This document shows, one piece after another, positions 1-10,649 of a stretch of DNA of 64,000 bases. A model generated the notes under the pieces. It was not told the DNA's origin. It ran no database searches and saw only the letters and a program-made list of their open reading frames with translations. Each line of letters starts with the position of its first letter. Within the stretch, counting starts at the first letter, position 1. The position numbers and the translations under genes were made by a program. Origin of the DNA: Agapetus fuscipes (Eukaryota > Arthropoda > Insecta > Trichoptera > Glossosomatidae); assembly GCA_951799405.1 (NCBI GenBank), contig OX637333.1, positions 29,470,785 through 29,534,784 of the forward strand, written 5' to 3'.

Positions 1-215
1 GAATATCAACGCATCCTTCCTCGTAGAATGTGGGGAACAATTAGAGACACTTTCTCTACAAGGCGTAGATAAACAAATTGTACTATGTCCTAAGAACCGT
101 CATAGACACAAAATATCAAATTGACTTTTGCCTTTGGAAAGTTAATAAGAAAGCTTTGAAGGGTGAAAGAATGGTATTCATTTTTAGATCATAATTTTCA
201 TTTTTTTTTTCGATA

Positions 216-438
216 CCTTAAAGGTGAAACTGAATAAGTGACATATTAAGCTAGCATGGGTTTCTCAAATAAATGCACTATTTTTCCGGTTTTCTACGAG
301 GGAAAATACTAAAAAAGTGTAATGGAGTATTTCCTTATAACTAGTTCACTTACAATGAGAAGTTTCACTCAATAAAATGTTTTATCCACAATTTCTCAAA
401 TCAGTGAATCAGTACTCATTCAGTTTTACTTTTTAGGT
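216..438. mobile_element. MITE-D copy 1
   Basis: Terminal inverted repeats read GGTGAAACTGAATAAG on the left and the inverse CATTCAGTTTTAC on the right. The interior is the same as in eight other copies in the window (MITE-D). It is a non-autonomous element with no coding capacity; superfamily not assigned. Confidence 0.75.
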
Positions 439-444
439 GGCGAT

Positions 445-760
445 TTACAATGTAAGATCCAAACTTCAAATGAGCATAAACCCTGTTACTCTGTTTGTTT
501 TTCTGAAATAGGGGTGACGTTGAGAAAGGTGAACCAATTTTTACAACCAATGCTGTAAAGAAATGGTTCACTTTGCCGATGTCACCCATGTTTCAGAGAA
601 GATCGGCAAGAGTTGCAGGGTTTATGTTCATTTGAGGTTTGGAATTAAATTTTTAAGTACAAATGCAGCATTTGTAAGTGAAAATTTAAACATGTCTGTG
701 GGCATGCGTATGAATTTTAAATGTTATATCTTTGCAACTTAGATTATAGCCTTATACCAA
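445..760. repeat. Two converging R240 fragments
   Basis: 445-545 is a - strand piece and 548-751 a + strand piece of the R240 repeat, the 3' end of a LINE. The + piece ends in TTGCAACTTAGATTATAG, the usual R240 terminus. Confidence 0.7.
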
Positions 761-1016
761 TGCATAACAAAACAAGATGTTTGCTAAGAAAGGTAATGTA
801 TGTTATGTATTGCGGATCACCTTAGTAATACTGTTCATTTCACAGTTGGTCGCATGCGGGTTTTGATTTGAGACCCCTCCATGGTACGGAGTCCTTACAC
901 GCCAGTTTAAATGTGAACTTTGAGCAATCAACTTGCAACACTAGCATTTGAATATATTCTGTGATTAATTTTTCAATATTTTGCATTAAATGTTCCACAA
1001 TAAATAAACCACTAAC

Positions 1017-3417
1017 ATGAAAATCTCAATGGTAAGTCAAGCTCCTAATAATGATTTCTCTTATAATAATACAATAATAATAAATAACACTTGTATACTT
1101 GGTAACACTTGTAACCTTCTCGTGACTGAGTCACTGCAAAGGCGCTTTGTAATAGTCTTTGAAAAAATGAGTTGTGAGCCCTTTTCTAAAAGCTGCCTCA
1201 GTCTTCAGCTCCCTGAGGGTCGCAGGAAGAGAATTCCGAGCCGTCGGAGCAGTAACGATAAAGGCTCGGTCACCAAACACCGTCCTTGTGGTTCTGCGCG
1301 GCAGCTGGATACAAGTTACTTACATCCTTTTATTTTTGTATATATTAAATGGACTTAATTTAAATGCACATTTTTTTTATTTGTATTTTTTCAAAGGGAA
1401 AACACTAAAGGTGTGTGTGACATTTGCCCTTTTTAAATAGTTTTAGAATAGAACAACAAAATATTTATATGTAGGTATCACCAAACTCTGATATAAAAAA
1501 GGATGATTTATTTAGTAAGTGCTGTGTTTGTGAGTGAGCTTGGTCGTCACTGTAGAAAGTGCCAATTCTTAAGCAAGACCCAGTTGCTGTAAGGCTGGAT
1601 GAACCTACGGTGACCGGTCTGTGATAAAGGCAGATTAAATTTTCAACTCAGCGAAAAACATATTTGAAAAATGCTCCACTGGGATTCGAATCTACGAGGT
1701 ACATTCCAATCACGAGTCCGAAGTGTTAACCACTAGACTACGGACCGGTCCTACTTGGATTGCTCCAATTTCTTATTGTTGATCTGTTTACTTGGGACTG
1801 AGGAGTCCTAAGAGAGGTCAACATACCAAGAGAAGAATTGTGATCCAGAATACCAGCTGTTTTTCCATCTTTTGGTTGGTTGGCATGGTACACGCTGGTC
1901 GTTTGATATTTCGGTTACAGCAATCCTTATTAAGTATATATATTATTATTAAGTATACATATTAGAAAGTGTTTACCGTCAGATGCAGTCAAGACCCTAG
2001 TGGGCGCGTTTGTGGTGTCTCGGATTGACTATTGTTCGACGCTTTATAGTGGTCAGCCGAAGAAGCAGTTCAATCGCTTTCAATCTGTGTTGAATTCGGC
2101 AGCAAGACTCATATTTGGGATACCCAAATTCGCTCACATCACTCCGCTGTTAAAAACACTACATTGGCTTCGTTTCCCGGAGAGGGTGGTCTACCGTGTT
2201 TGTGTGATGGTATATAAAGCCATCAATGGCTTGGCTCCACCTTATTTGACTGACATGATGTTGCCTGTTGAGATGGGTGTAAGGAGGCAGACACTCAGAT
2301 CCGCGGGCGATGAAGTAGTCAATTTGGTTCAGCAACGCCGTCAGATTCGTACAAATTTCGGAGACCGCGCTTTCCGTGTTGCGGGTCCGGTGGAGTGGAA
2401 CAGACTGCCACCCGGAGTGAAGAACTCCAAATCTATGGATGTATTTCGCGGAGCACTCAAGACACACCTATTTAGAAAGTCTTATCCATGATCGGAGAGG
2501 GCCCTTGAGGTGTGACACACACAAAAATGGCGCTCTCTTATCATTTGTAATTTAAAATAAATTAGCCTGATATTATTATTATTATATATTTAAACAACGC
2601 TTATTTACTTTGAATTACAAATCATAAGAGATCTCCATTTTTGTGTGTGTCTTCATAACATATCTCACCTCAAGGGTCCTCTCCGAGCACGGATAATACT
2701 TTTTAAAAGGGGGTGTCTTGAGTGCTCCACGAAATACACCTGCAGATTTGGAGTTCTTCACTCCAGGCGGCAGTCTGTTCCACTCCCCCGGACCTGCAAC
2801 ACGGATAGCACGGTCTCTGAAATTTGTGCACATCTGACGGCGCGGCTGAACCAAATCGATTGCACCATCACCTGCAGATCTGAGTGTCTGCCTCCTCACA
2901 CCCATCTCAACACGCGAAATCATGTCGGTCAGATAAGGTGGAGGCAAGCCTACTTCACCCATGCGGTCCACATGGTTCCTCCCGAACCTTCTCCTTTTCC
3001 TACTCCATCTGCTATAATGTCCTCAGCATCGCACATGCTTATGATTTCCAAGTTTCCTAATCAGTCTCATTCCATTCTTATTATATTGCATGCCATGTAG
3101 ACATCATTAACTTTATATATTTTGATTACTTTTAGGTATTCCTTTTATGTTGGGGATTGCAAATGGCCACCTGCCACATCCCGCTCAATCAGCTGACTTT
3201 CAATAACATTGGCCGGATCTTTCGCTACAGCAGACAACTTGTATTTGGCAACCCGCAGATGCACATTGTCTTTGACATCCCATTTGATCCGTACCAGTCT
3301 GACAGACTGACCGCGGCCTTTCAGAAGACCTATGGCCATCGAGGAGAGAACCTAGTGCATGCTATAGGCGCTGGGTACTCTATGAAACAACTTAAATATT
3401 TCAACGCTGTGTCGTGA
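1017..3417 (+). CDS. Small secreted protein, FDP-motif family member 1 (98 aa)
   Basis: Two coding exons: 1017-1031 (ATG plus four codons, MKISM) and 3136-3417. The donor is G|GTAAGT at 1032, the acceptor TTTTAG at 3130-3135, and the phase is 0. The join gives a signal peptide (MKISM then VFLLCWGLQMATC), so the mature product should be secreted. The mature part has two short basic/aromatic stretches and then FDPYQSDR, FQKTYG and GENLVHAIGAG, ending LKYFNAVS. Aligned without gaps, FDP to the last glycine matches the genes at 5245 and 21065. The second exon is open upstream of its first internal ATG, which supports the splice model. AATAAA at 3472-3477 lies 55 nt past the stop. The 2.1-kb intron holds LINE and SINE debris only. 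I know no function. Alternative: a start at an internal ATG, which would lack the signal peptide. Confidence 0.8.
1050..1310 (-). pseudogene. CR1/L2/Rex1-like LINE, C-terminal fragment
   Basis: The - strand encodes RTVFGDRAFIVTAPTARNSL, then FRKGLTTHFFKDYYKAPLQ and a stop near 1130. This is the typical C-terminus after the reverse transcriptase in CR1/L2/Rex1-type LINEs. An ATT-rich tail follows towards 1050. It is 5'-truncated and lies inside the intron of the secreted-protein gene. Confidence 0.75.
1495..1752 (-). mobile_element. SINE-A copy 1
   Basis: tRNA-derived SINE in reverse. The head at the right end carries a B-box-like GATTCGAATC and the CCGGTCCGTAGTCTAGTGG-type start. The other end carries GGATGATTTATTTAG, the common SINE-A terminus. 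Intron of the gene at 1017. Confidence 0.75.
1977..2585 (+). pseudogene. CR1/L2/Rex1-like LINE, 5'-truncated, open to the stop
   Basis: An open frame from about 1977 to the stop at 2489-2491 encodes the end of a reverse transcriptase and the C-terminal domain: SRIDYCSTLYSGQPKKQ, AARLIFGIPKF, ITPLLKTLHWL, then WNRLPPGV and LKTHLFRKSYP. The 3' UTR is short (GAGGGCCCTTGAGGTGTG), followed by an (ATT)n tail at about 2567-2585. No endonuclease or catalytic RT motifs remain. The same 3' UTR forms the tail of SINE-A. It lies in the intron of the secreted-protein gene at 1017. Confidence 0.85.
2590..2975 (-). pseudogene. Second copy of the same CR1-like LINE, opposite strand
   Basis: The - strand reads PPYLTDMISRVEMGVRRQTL, FRDRAIRVAGPGEWNRLPPG and VFRGALKTPPFKKYYP, nearly the same protein as the + strand copy at 1977. 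The two copies face each other tail to tail and meet at the ATT tails near 2585. Confidence 0.8.
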
Positions 3418-3564
3418 TGTATTCTGAATTTATTTGTAACTTTTATTGTGATTAAATTGTACAACTTGAATAATAAAGTGTTGAAAGTTAATTATTCTTA
3501 ATTCAAGATGTCATTCTGATTCTTTGATGTCATAACAATGTTCACAAATTAAAATACAGCTTGT

Positions 3565-3660
3565 GTAAGGGTGAACTTACATGGGCCTGCTTGTTGGCAT
3601 GCATTTAATATGAGCCTTGAATGTCAATACCTATATATTTGCAACTTAGATTATAGACTA
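3565..3660 (+). repeat. R240 fragment downstream of secreted gene 1
   Basis: Only the last ~95 bp of R240 are present, ending TTGCAACTTAGATTATAG. The stretch from 3661 to 4165 shows no gene or repeat that I recognise. Confidence 0.6.
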
Positions 3661-4167
3661 GTGATAATTAACTAATTGTATAGCTACTAAAAATATAAAT
3701 AAATCCTTGTTTTGTATTAAATCTTTTTTTATTGTGTTGTTTTGGTACACATGTACATTTTTTATCTGAAACCGTAGGTATAGATGAAATTAACTTATTT
3801 CAGTTATTCAGCAAAAGACAATAAGCCACTTAACCTGATCAGTGCAATAGATTCAACACAAAGTTGAATTTAGAACTTTTTTCTCTATTGACAAACGTCA
3901 CACTTGTATGGGAGCCATTGAGGATGGGAGCATCATGGTCCTTAGCTACTGATAACAAAGTAGGTATTTGTTTGCCTTTTCTCAAGCAAGTCAGTCATAT
4001 TGTGGTGTCACAATTTTGTCAATATTCATTCATGTACCTTATTGTATGGCCATGTTTAGGGTAGGTATTAATAGAGCAAAAATGAGACCCATCTGAATGC
4101 AATAAGATGAATTAATAAAAAAATTAATCCAAGGAATATATATTTCCCTTCTCCAAAATTTATAATA

Positions 4168-4715
4168 TGCTACTATAAGCTACACATATAGAGTAGAACT
4201 TCTTGTTGCGCTTTCTTCGGAGAGATCGCATGTGGCGAGTGGAGCCAATTTTTTTTGACAGGTAAGGGGCCAACCACTTTAGTTGAAGTGGGTATTTCCC
4301 AGCTTCCGGGGGGACTGGTACTTGTTTCTTATGAAGGCTGGGTGAACCTTGCCGGTATTTGGGTTTAAAATAAACGTCGAAACGGGAAATCATTTTTGAC
4401 ACCTTCGGTGGGGATCGAACCATTGCTCTCAGTACCTATAGAATGCAAGCATTCTACCAACTGAGCAAGCGACCAAACTTTTACAAGCTTGGTCGTCGCT
4501 ACAAAGCGCCAATTCTCAAGCAAGACACAGTTGCTGTAAGGCTGAATGGACTTTTGGTGACCGGTCATTTGTGAAGGAATTTGAATTTTTCAACTCGCAA
4601 AGAGCATTATTATTTGAAAATATAAATGCTATATTTTTTATGCTCCACTGGGATCCGAACTCACAATTTTTTATTTACGAGTCTGAAGTTTTACCACTGG
4701 GCTATGGACCAGTCA
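4168..4715 (-). mobile_element. SINE-A/SINE-B composite
   Basis: 4168-4477 is SINE-B in reverse (tRNA-like head at the right end, CATTCTACCAACTGAGC). It is joined directly to SINE-A in reverse at 4478-4715, starting AGCTTGGTCGTCGCTACAAAG. The same junction occurs at 25172 and 56291, so the pair seems to have moved as one unit. Confidence 0.75.
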
Positions 4716-5244
4716 TATATTTATTACATTCAAAATTATTGGGATTGGATTTTTTATTCAAAGTTACAAAATACTTTAACATTATAAAGATCTTTATTAT
4801 AATTTTTAAAAACAGGTAGGTTTTTACCTACTCGTTGAAAATTAATGAAGTGTCGAGTCTTAAATATTTTACTGGCAACATTCATAAAGCCGCGACTTTC
4901 AAATGTCAAATTTAGAATGCCTAAATGAATTTGAATTTTGTACGCCATTTTCATTTTACTACACAGAAATCATTTCATATTCCACCAAAATAAAGATATT
5001 TTCTGCATTATATTTATTAAATTTAATTGTAAACGCGAAAACATGACGTTACGTTCTCGAATTGATCCACCTTGTACTTGCATGCATTATGCAAGACGCA
5101 AGACCTCTGCTTGTTCGTGTACAGGTACCTACTAACTGCACAGTCCGTACAAAAATATGAGAAAGTTAGACCGTCAATGTGACACATACAAAGTATCTTT
5201 ATTTTACATTTAATCAAGGTTTAATTAATTTAAAAACTAGCAAT
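4716..5244. other. AT-rich interval upstream of secreted gene 2
   Basis: No repeat or coding exon is recognised. The last ~100 bp should hold the promoter and 5' UTR of the gene starting at 5245. I see no clear TATA box. Confidence 0.4.
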
Positions 5245-7331
5245 ATGAAATTCTGGAAAGCCATTGTGAGTACAAATCTGTTTTTATTTTTGAAAGTTGT
5301 TTTATTTTTTTTAAGAAGTTATAAAAGTGCGTGTTTTTATCATTGATTTATTTTTTGTTGAAATCATGCAATATTGTGATTCTGTTGTATTTTTAAATGA
5401 CATAAAATTACGACAATGTACAGTTTTAATAAAATGTTCTGTGTTACAAAAATTATACATCCATTTTCAAAATTATTTTTTTGCAAAAATGTAATCCTAC
5501 CTACAAATAAACATCGATATATATATTTTTAAATCATGTGAAATCAATGCTACAGAAATATTTGTGTATTTTCTCCCAGAAGGAGCCTTCACTGACAATG
5601 TGACCTTTTTAATTTGATTGGTCAATATTTTTTCTTGCGGCCATTTTTGTGTTTTCTTGTGACCTTGAAAATTCTTAAGGCCACGCTTCACATTTTGTTC
5701 ATTTATCCGCCTGTCACTCAAATGTATGAAAACTGCTTGAATTGTATATTAGTTGACTGCAAATTACAATAAAATATTAAAATTATGTAAATCGGCACTA
5801 ATAATTGTTATCCAATGTTTTTTTTAAACACTTTTTTTTTGGATTCGTATCCAATCTTGATCTTTTTGTATTGAGGTCACATTAAAATTGACATAGACAA
5901 AATTGTGTCGCCACCCGGCCGGGTTGCTAGTGAAAAGGCAGACAAATATTTTGTTATTGGACGCTAATGACGGCAGCCCCAAAGGTACAAGACTGACGTT
6001 TGCTTGTCGAAAATTCCAAATTCAAAAATGTTCCGACCTCATTATAGGTACCTACAGCAACTTAAGTTGACTTTTCTTTTAATACCGAAGTGATCGACAT
6101 GCCGTAGAGAAATGGAGTCAGAAGATTCTGTATTTCCCTTGGCTGGGTGACCTCACATGTCTATGTGACTAGAGTCCTTAATTAACATGGCCGCGCTTAC
6201 ATCTTTTACCATCATTACCGCAATCTGTTATGGCATTTAATTATTATTTGAAAATGGAATCTACAGAATTAATGTCACAGACAAAAAAATATTATGTTAA
6301 AGTGTGCCAAGGATAAAACTAACTTATAAATTGTTTATGGTTACTAAGGACATAAATATTTTAACATAGTAACATAAAGTTGTGAAGTTTTCCCGCCTAG
6401 AAAAAAATACCCTGACTTATATTATGTTGGTATGAGGCTGACCACCCATGCTATAAAAAATAGTTCACTTTGCCAATGTCACCCCTGCTTCAGGGAATGT
6501 CGGGAAAAGTAGCCGGGCTTGTTTTCATTTGAGGTTTGGTTTTTGAATTGTAAATAAACATGCAGCATTTGTAAGCGTGAGCTTACACGTCTCTGTTTGT
6601 GGGCCTGCATTTCATACGAATTTTAAATGTTAATACGATATATCTTTGCAACTTAAATTATAAATTATAGATAGGTCATTCCGGTCGATGGCTCAGTTGG
6701 TAGAGTACTTGCATTTCATGCCTCGAGCTGGAATCCCACCGAGGCGAGGGTGTCAGAAATGATTTCCCGTTTCGTCGTTTATTTCAAAGTACCGGCTAGG
6801 CTCACTCAGCCTTCACAATAAATGAGTACCAGCTCCCTCGGGAGCTGGGAAACCCCCACTTTAACCGAAGCGGTTGGCGTAAAGCCGCCACCCTTACCTG
6901 TACAGATAAATAGGTCCCACTCGCCACATGCAAAACCCTTAGGGATTAATGAGGCAAGAAGTTGCACTAAATGTGTAGCTTGCATTCGTTCCACATCCAT
7001 TATTTAAATTTGACGTTTGTTTCAGTTTGCCGCGCTTTTCGCGCTGTCAATCCACACCAAGATGGCGGCCTGTCAGCTGGGAGCCATCCGGGACTTTATC
7101 CACAGCAACGTTGTCGGCCTGCCCATAATCCACAAGAGCGTCGGCTTGGACTTCGATCCCGACATATCCTTGAAGAGACGGAAGCTGTGGGAGGAGACCA
7201 ATGGAATAAGGGGAGAGAAGCTGATCGAGAGACTTGGGCTGGGAGTGGATGGGAGTGCTGATGACAGATTGGCCAGGCAGAGGGCCAGGGATGAAGGGCA
7301 TTTGAATGGACTAAACTTCTACAGGCCATGA
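5245..7331 (+). CDS. Small secreted protein, FDP-motif family member 2 (108 aa)
   Basis: Two coding exons: 5245-5265 (MKFWKAI) and 7026-7331. The donor is ATT|GTGAGT at 5266, the acceptor TTTCAG at 7020-7025, phase 0. Joined, residues 1-23 form a signal peptide (MKFWKAI, then FAALFALSIHTKMAA). The mature chain has LGAIRDFIHSN, VDFDP-like LDFDPDISLKRRKLWEE, then GIRGEKLIERLGLG and a charged tail ending NGLNFYRP. From FDP to the last glycine of GLG the spacing equals that of the genes at 1017 and 21065, with W replacing the F of FQK. It has two basic pairs (KRRK) that could be cleavage sites. The intron of 1,760 nt contains MITE-K, R240 and a SINE-B. Exon 2 uses noticeably more GC than its flanks. 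Function unknown. Confidence 0.8.
5880..6035 (+). repeat. MITE-K copy 1
   Basis: Carries the core CCGGCCGGGTTGCTAG, then AAATATTTTGTTATTGG and ends near TTCCGACCTCAT. About ten related pieces exist in the window. No coding capacity. Nothing recognised between 6036 and 6420. Confidence 0.6.
6420..6672 (+). repeat. R240, near full length
   Basis: Starts CTGACTTATATTATGTTGG, a variant of the usual CTTGACTTATAGGTTGG, and ends TTTGCAACTTAAATTATA. It lies in the intron of the secreted gene at 5245. Confidence 0.75.
6675..6985 (+). mobile_element. SINE-B copy
   Basis: tRNA-like head GGTCGATGGCTCAGTTGG with a degraded B box (GCTGGAATCCC). The SINE-B body follows (GATTTCCCGTTTCG, CTCGGGAGCTGGGAAACCC), ending in TGTGTAGCTTGCATTCG. 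Confidence 0.8.
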
Positions 7332-7579
7332 GCGCAAATATATGTAATTTATAATATGATGTGTTAAGCCTTAATGATAATTATTATTGTAAATACTTGA
7401 AAATGTGAATTAGATTTTTTATAAATTTATACTTGAAACAAATCGTTTGTCTTGATTTTATTTTAATTATTTGTTTTTTGTCAAAAGTCTGCTCCTTTTA
7501 AGTAGGTGAAGATTAAAATGCTCTATATTCCATTAAGTCTCAATGTAAGATAGAGAAATATGTAATAAATGATAATAAA

Positions 7580-7852
7580 TTAGGATGATTTATTTGGTGA
7601 GCGCTGTCATTGTGTGAAACACACGTCAAGAGCTCTCTGCGAGCTTGGTTGTCATGATAGAAAGCGCCAATTCTCAAGCAAGATCCAGTTTCTTGGATGG
7701 ACCTTTCGTAAAGGTATAGTATGATTTTATCAACCCAACGAAGAGCACATTTATAAATATAAATGGTGTATTGTTTGCGCCCGCCGGGATTCGAACCCAC
7801 GACCTTCCATTTACGAGACCGGAGCGCTACCCACTAGACTACGAACATGTCC
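7580..7852 (-). mobile_element. SINE-A copy
   Basis: Reverse SINE-A, from GGATGATTTATTTGGTGAGC to the tRNA-like head (GGGATTCGAACCCACGACC) near 7800. The 250 bp between the stop of the secreted gene and this copy hold its presumed 3' UTR. Confidence 0.8.
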
Positions 7853-7873
7853 TACTTACTAATTTACTGAAAC

Positions 7874-8171
7874 ATAATTCTTGCCAGATCATATTTTTTT
7901 TGGATGCCCCTTACGAGATGCATTAGATATTTATTTCAAATTCAAAAACATTTCATTTCCGGTAAACATAGAACACCTCTTGGCACTTAATTCCTCTAAA
8001 ATTAATAGTATTTTGTTCAAATCAATTCTTAAAAACTGTATAAAAATCTAAAATCAACACAAATAAGTTAAAAATTAATTCTTAAACATTCCTGCAACTA
8101 ACAGATGAATCTACGGCTGTAACATCCTTCAGGGTGAGATGCCAAAAAAAAAAAAATAATAATTCTTGCCA
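7874..8171 (+). mobile_element. 5'-truncated Jockey/I-like LINE with 13-bp target duplication
   Basis: A perfect duplication ATAATTCTTGCCA flanks the insertion (7874-7886 and 8159-8171). The insert 7887-8158 encodes the last ~56 residues of a Jockey-type ORF2: DHIFFGCPLRDALDIYFKFK, then FPVNIEHLLALNSS and a stop. A poly(A) tail at about 8143-8156 follows. The His-Cys pattern and poly(A) fit insertion by target-primed reverse transcription. Confidence 0.85.
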
Positions 8172-8504
8172 ATGTTATACCTATCGATCTTTCAAGAAAG
8201 AGTGTAGGTACCTTATTTGTATTTTACGTACCTACTTTTGAAGTGCACTTTGGGTTCGAAACCAAATGAGCAAAGCCTATATCCTTTTAGGCACAAGGAA
8301 AACACTTCATATAAATAACTGCATATGAGGAAAACCAGTGTACACTCTACTAGACGTACTGACTCACTAACATTCCGATGTCGAAACGTAGGTACGACAC
8401 ACCAATACACTTATGTACCTACTTATTTACTTAATAATTTCCTAACACATAAGTATGATTTCTTTGCCATAGTTTTTACTTTATAGCAGTACGTAGGAAC
8501 GGGT

Positions 8505-8850
8505 TATAAAGTCTTGTATTCATGAAAAATAAAAAAAATGTGATTTCGACTGAAATGAATTGTCCTGCACTTTCATTAGTTTCGGCTGGGACATACAGGT
8601 ACATATTACATACGGACGGACAGGTTCGACAAATAGGTATTTTTTACATGTAAGTACATACTTATTTCATGAATACAATACTTTATAAGACAAGAATCAT
8701 GTGAAATAAGACATGTAAAAAAAACCTCTACTTGTCGAACCTGTCCGTCCGCCCGTCTGTATGTATGGCCCAGCCTAAATAACTGATAGTGCAGGACAAC
8801 TCATATCCGTCGAAATCTCATTTTATTTTATTTTTCACGAATACTAATCT
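8505..8850. mobile_element. Palindromic element (long inverted repeats)
   Basis: Left arm text such as TACGGACGGACAGGTTCGAC (about 8610) returns inverted as GTCGAACCTGTCCGTCCGCC (about 8736). TCCTGCACTTTCATTAGTTT and its inverse lie further out. It is a MITE-like foldback of about 345 bp. No gene. Confidence 0.7.
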
Positions 8851-8854
8851 AATC

Positions 8855-9340
8855 CAATCTAAGTTGCAAAATATAGGTATGTAACATTAAAGATTCACAT
8901 TATATGCACTTTCACAAACAGACATGCACAAGTTCGCGCTTAAACATGCCGCATGTGGTCCTACAATATAAAAACCCGAATCTCACATGGACATAGGTAC
9001 ACCCTGCAACTCTTGCCGACCTTCACTGAAAACAGGGGTGACATTGACAAAGTGAACCATTTTCTACAGCATGGGTAGTCAGCCGCATACCAACCTATAA
9101 GTCAGGGAACATACACAACAAATTACATTTTTAAAATCAACAAATTTTAATATGTATGGACATCAAAAACTAACAGAAAACAAATTCTTATTTAAATAAA
9201 ACCCTAGCCGCCAACATCACAGATCAACCGCCATTTCTTTCTGTCCTTACACACTTCTTTCATTTCCTCCAGTCATAACCTTCAACAATACTTTATAATC
9301 TGTTTTCCAGACAAAACCACTGATCGTACAGACACTGACT
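8855..9340 (-). mobile_element. LINE-1 family (R240 tail plus part of 3' coding end)
   Basis: 8855-9110 is R240 in reverse. Beyond its usual 5' boundary the copy continues to 9340 with the LINE sequence CCTAGCCGCCAACATCACAG and the DRKKW coding remnant (TTTCTTTCTGTCCTTACAC in reverse). This is one of the copies showing that R240 is a LINE 3' end. The stretch 9341-9860 holds nothing I recognise. Confidence 0.75.
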
Positions 9341-9864
9341 TTTGAATTTAGGAAATTGGCAACCACAGTTTTTCATGGGCCGACCGTTATGGCACCAACC
9401 TGATAATAAGCATACCTACCCACCGTACAAAATGTACTTATATAAGTTTTGATACAAACGGGATCGATAATCATACTGCCAAAAAAAAATTACTTAAAAC
9501 ATATCGCCTTCATTAATAATGCAAAACAAATATTTTGTTCAGAAATTGGAGATCACCTGAACACACAATTACTTTATGCTATAAAGTCATGTTCAGTCCA
9601 CTGTACAATTTATTATTAATTTACTATCTACTTAGACCTTACTCACCAAGTTGGAAATGAGAGTGAAAGTAGGTACGAGCTAGTATTTTTCTGTTTCTTG
9701 CTTTACTTTTACCTACCTAGGTTAGGTATAATGTTAAAAAATCAGTTAGGCACCTAATTACAAAAATATAATATGATTTTTTAGCTAGGTACTTTCATAT
9801 GGCTGGACTTTTTCCCTTTATTTTGAAGAAAAAAATATAAACCGCTAAGAAACTGCAAAACTTA

Positions 9865-10165
9865 CATACTTGACACAAATCACACAGACAACAATATTGT
9901 GTCGTCGCCCGGCTGGGTTGCTATGAAAATGGAAAACCAATAATTTGTTATTGGTTTCTTTCTAAGGCTGCTAGTCCCATGCAAGGTTTACTTGCCGAGA
10001 AAAAGTTCGGACCTCATCGGAAAATGAGGATGGTGAAATTATATTATTAAAATAATATTTGGAATGAGCTCGGCAGAAATTCCATAGACAGCAAAATTGT
10101 GATGCAATAAGGCCGGGTTGCTAGGGAAAATGTAAAAAAATATTTTGTTATTGACTGCGCATGAA
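9865..10165 (+). repeat. Two MITE-K copies in tandem
   Basis: Cores CCCGGCTGGGTTGCTATG (about 9907) and GGCCGGGTTGCTAGGG (about 10110), each followed by an AATATTTTGTTATTG-like segment. A GGACCTCAT-type end lies between them. Confidence 0.6.
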
Positions 10166-10274
10166 TAAAACCAATATAATTATTTTCAAATTTGTGTTGA
10201 ATCCATATCGCGCTCCATTGGTCGAAACAGACGAGGACCCAATCTCTTACACTAATAATGCCAACTATCCTTGT

Positions 10275-10515
10275 CTGAACGGCAGTGGCGAAGGGTACCA
10301 TACAAGCCGGTTCCCATCGTCTTCCATTTAAAAATGATGTAACAAAGTAATTAAAAAATATAGGCACAAAGTAAAAAAATACTACACCAAAGAAACAATA
10401 CATATTTTTTCCTCATTGAAACCATGCTGTCTACTTTATTATCATTTTTGCCTCACTTTAAACGGGAAACCGATGGGAATCGGCTTGTATGGCACCCTTC
10501 GCCGCTGCTGAACGG
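10275..10515. mobile_element. hAT-type MITE with perfect 8-bp target duplication
   Basis: The duplication CTGAACGG sits at 10275-10282 and 10508-10515. The element 10283-10507 (225 bp) has inverted repeats starting CAGTGGCGAAGGGTACCATA, with the right end GGCACCCTTCGCCGCTG. The CA(G)TGGCG start and the 8-bp duplication are typical of hAT transposons. It has no transposase. Confidence 0.85.
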
Positions 10516-10649
10516 GCTATAGCAGTTTTAAAAGATGAATCAGAAATAACTTTTTTTATCTTTGGGTTTTGTGTAAAAATTTTTGATGGTAAGAAAAAAT
10601 CCCATTTTTGTAAGTTTTCCTTAAAATAAATTGATATAATAATGATATT

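Noticed and set aside
10047..10403. 118-codon - strand frame with hydrophobic segments
   Set aside because: Spans a MITE-K copy and half of the hAT MITE with intact target duplication; not a gene.
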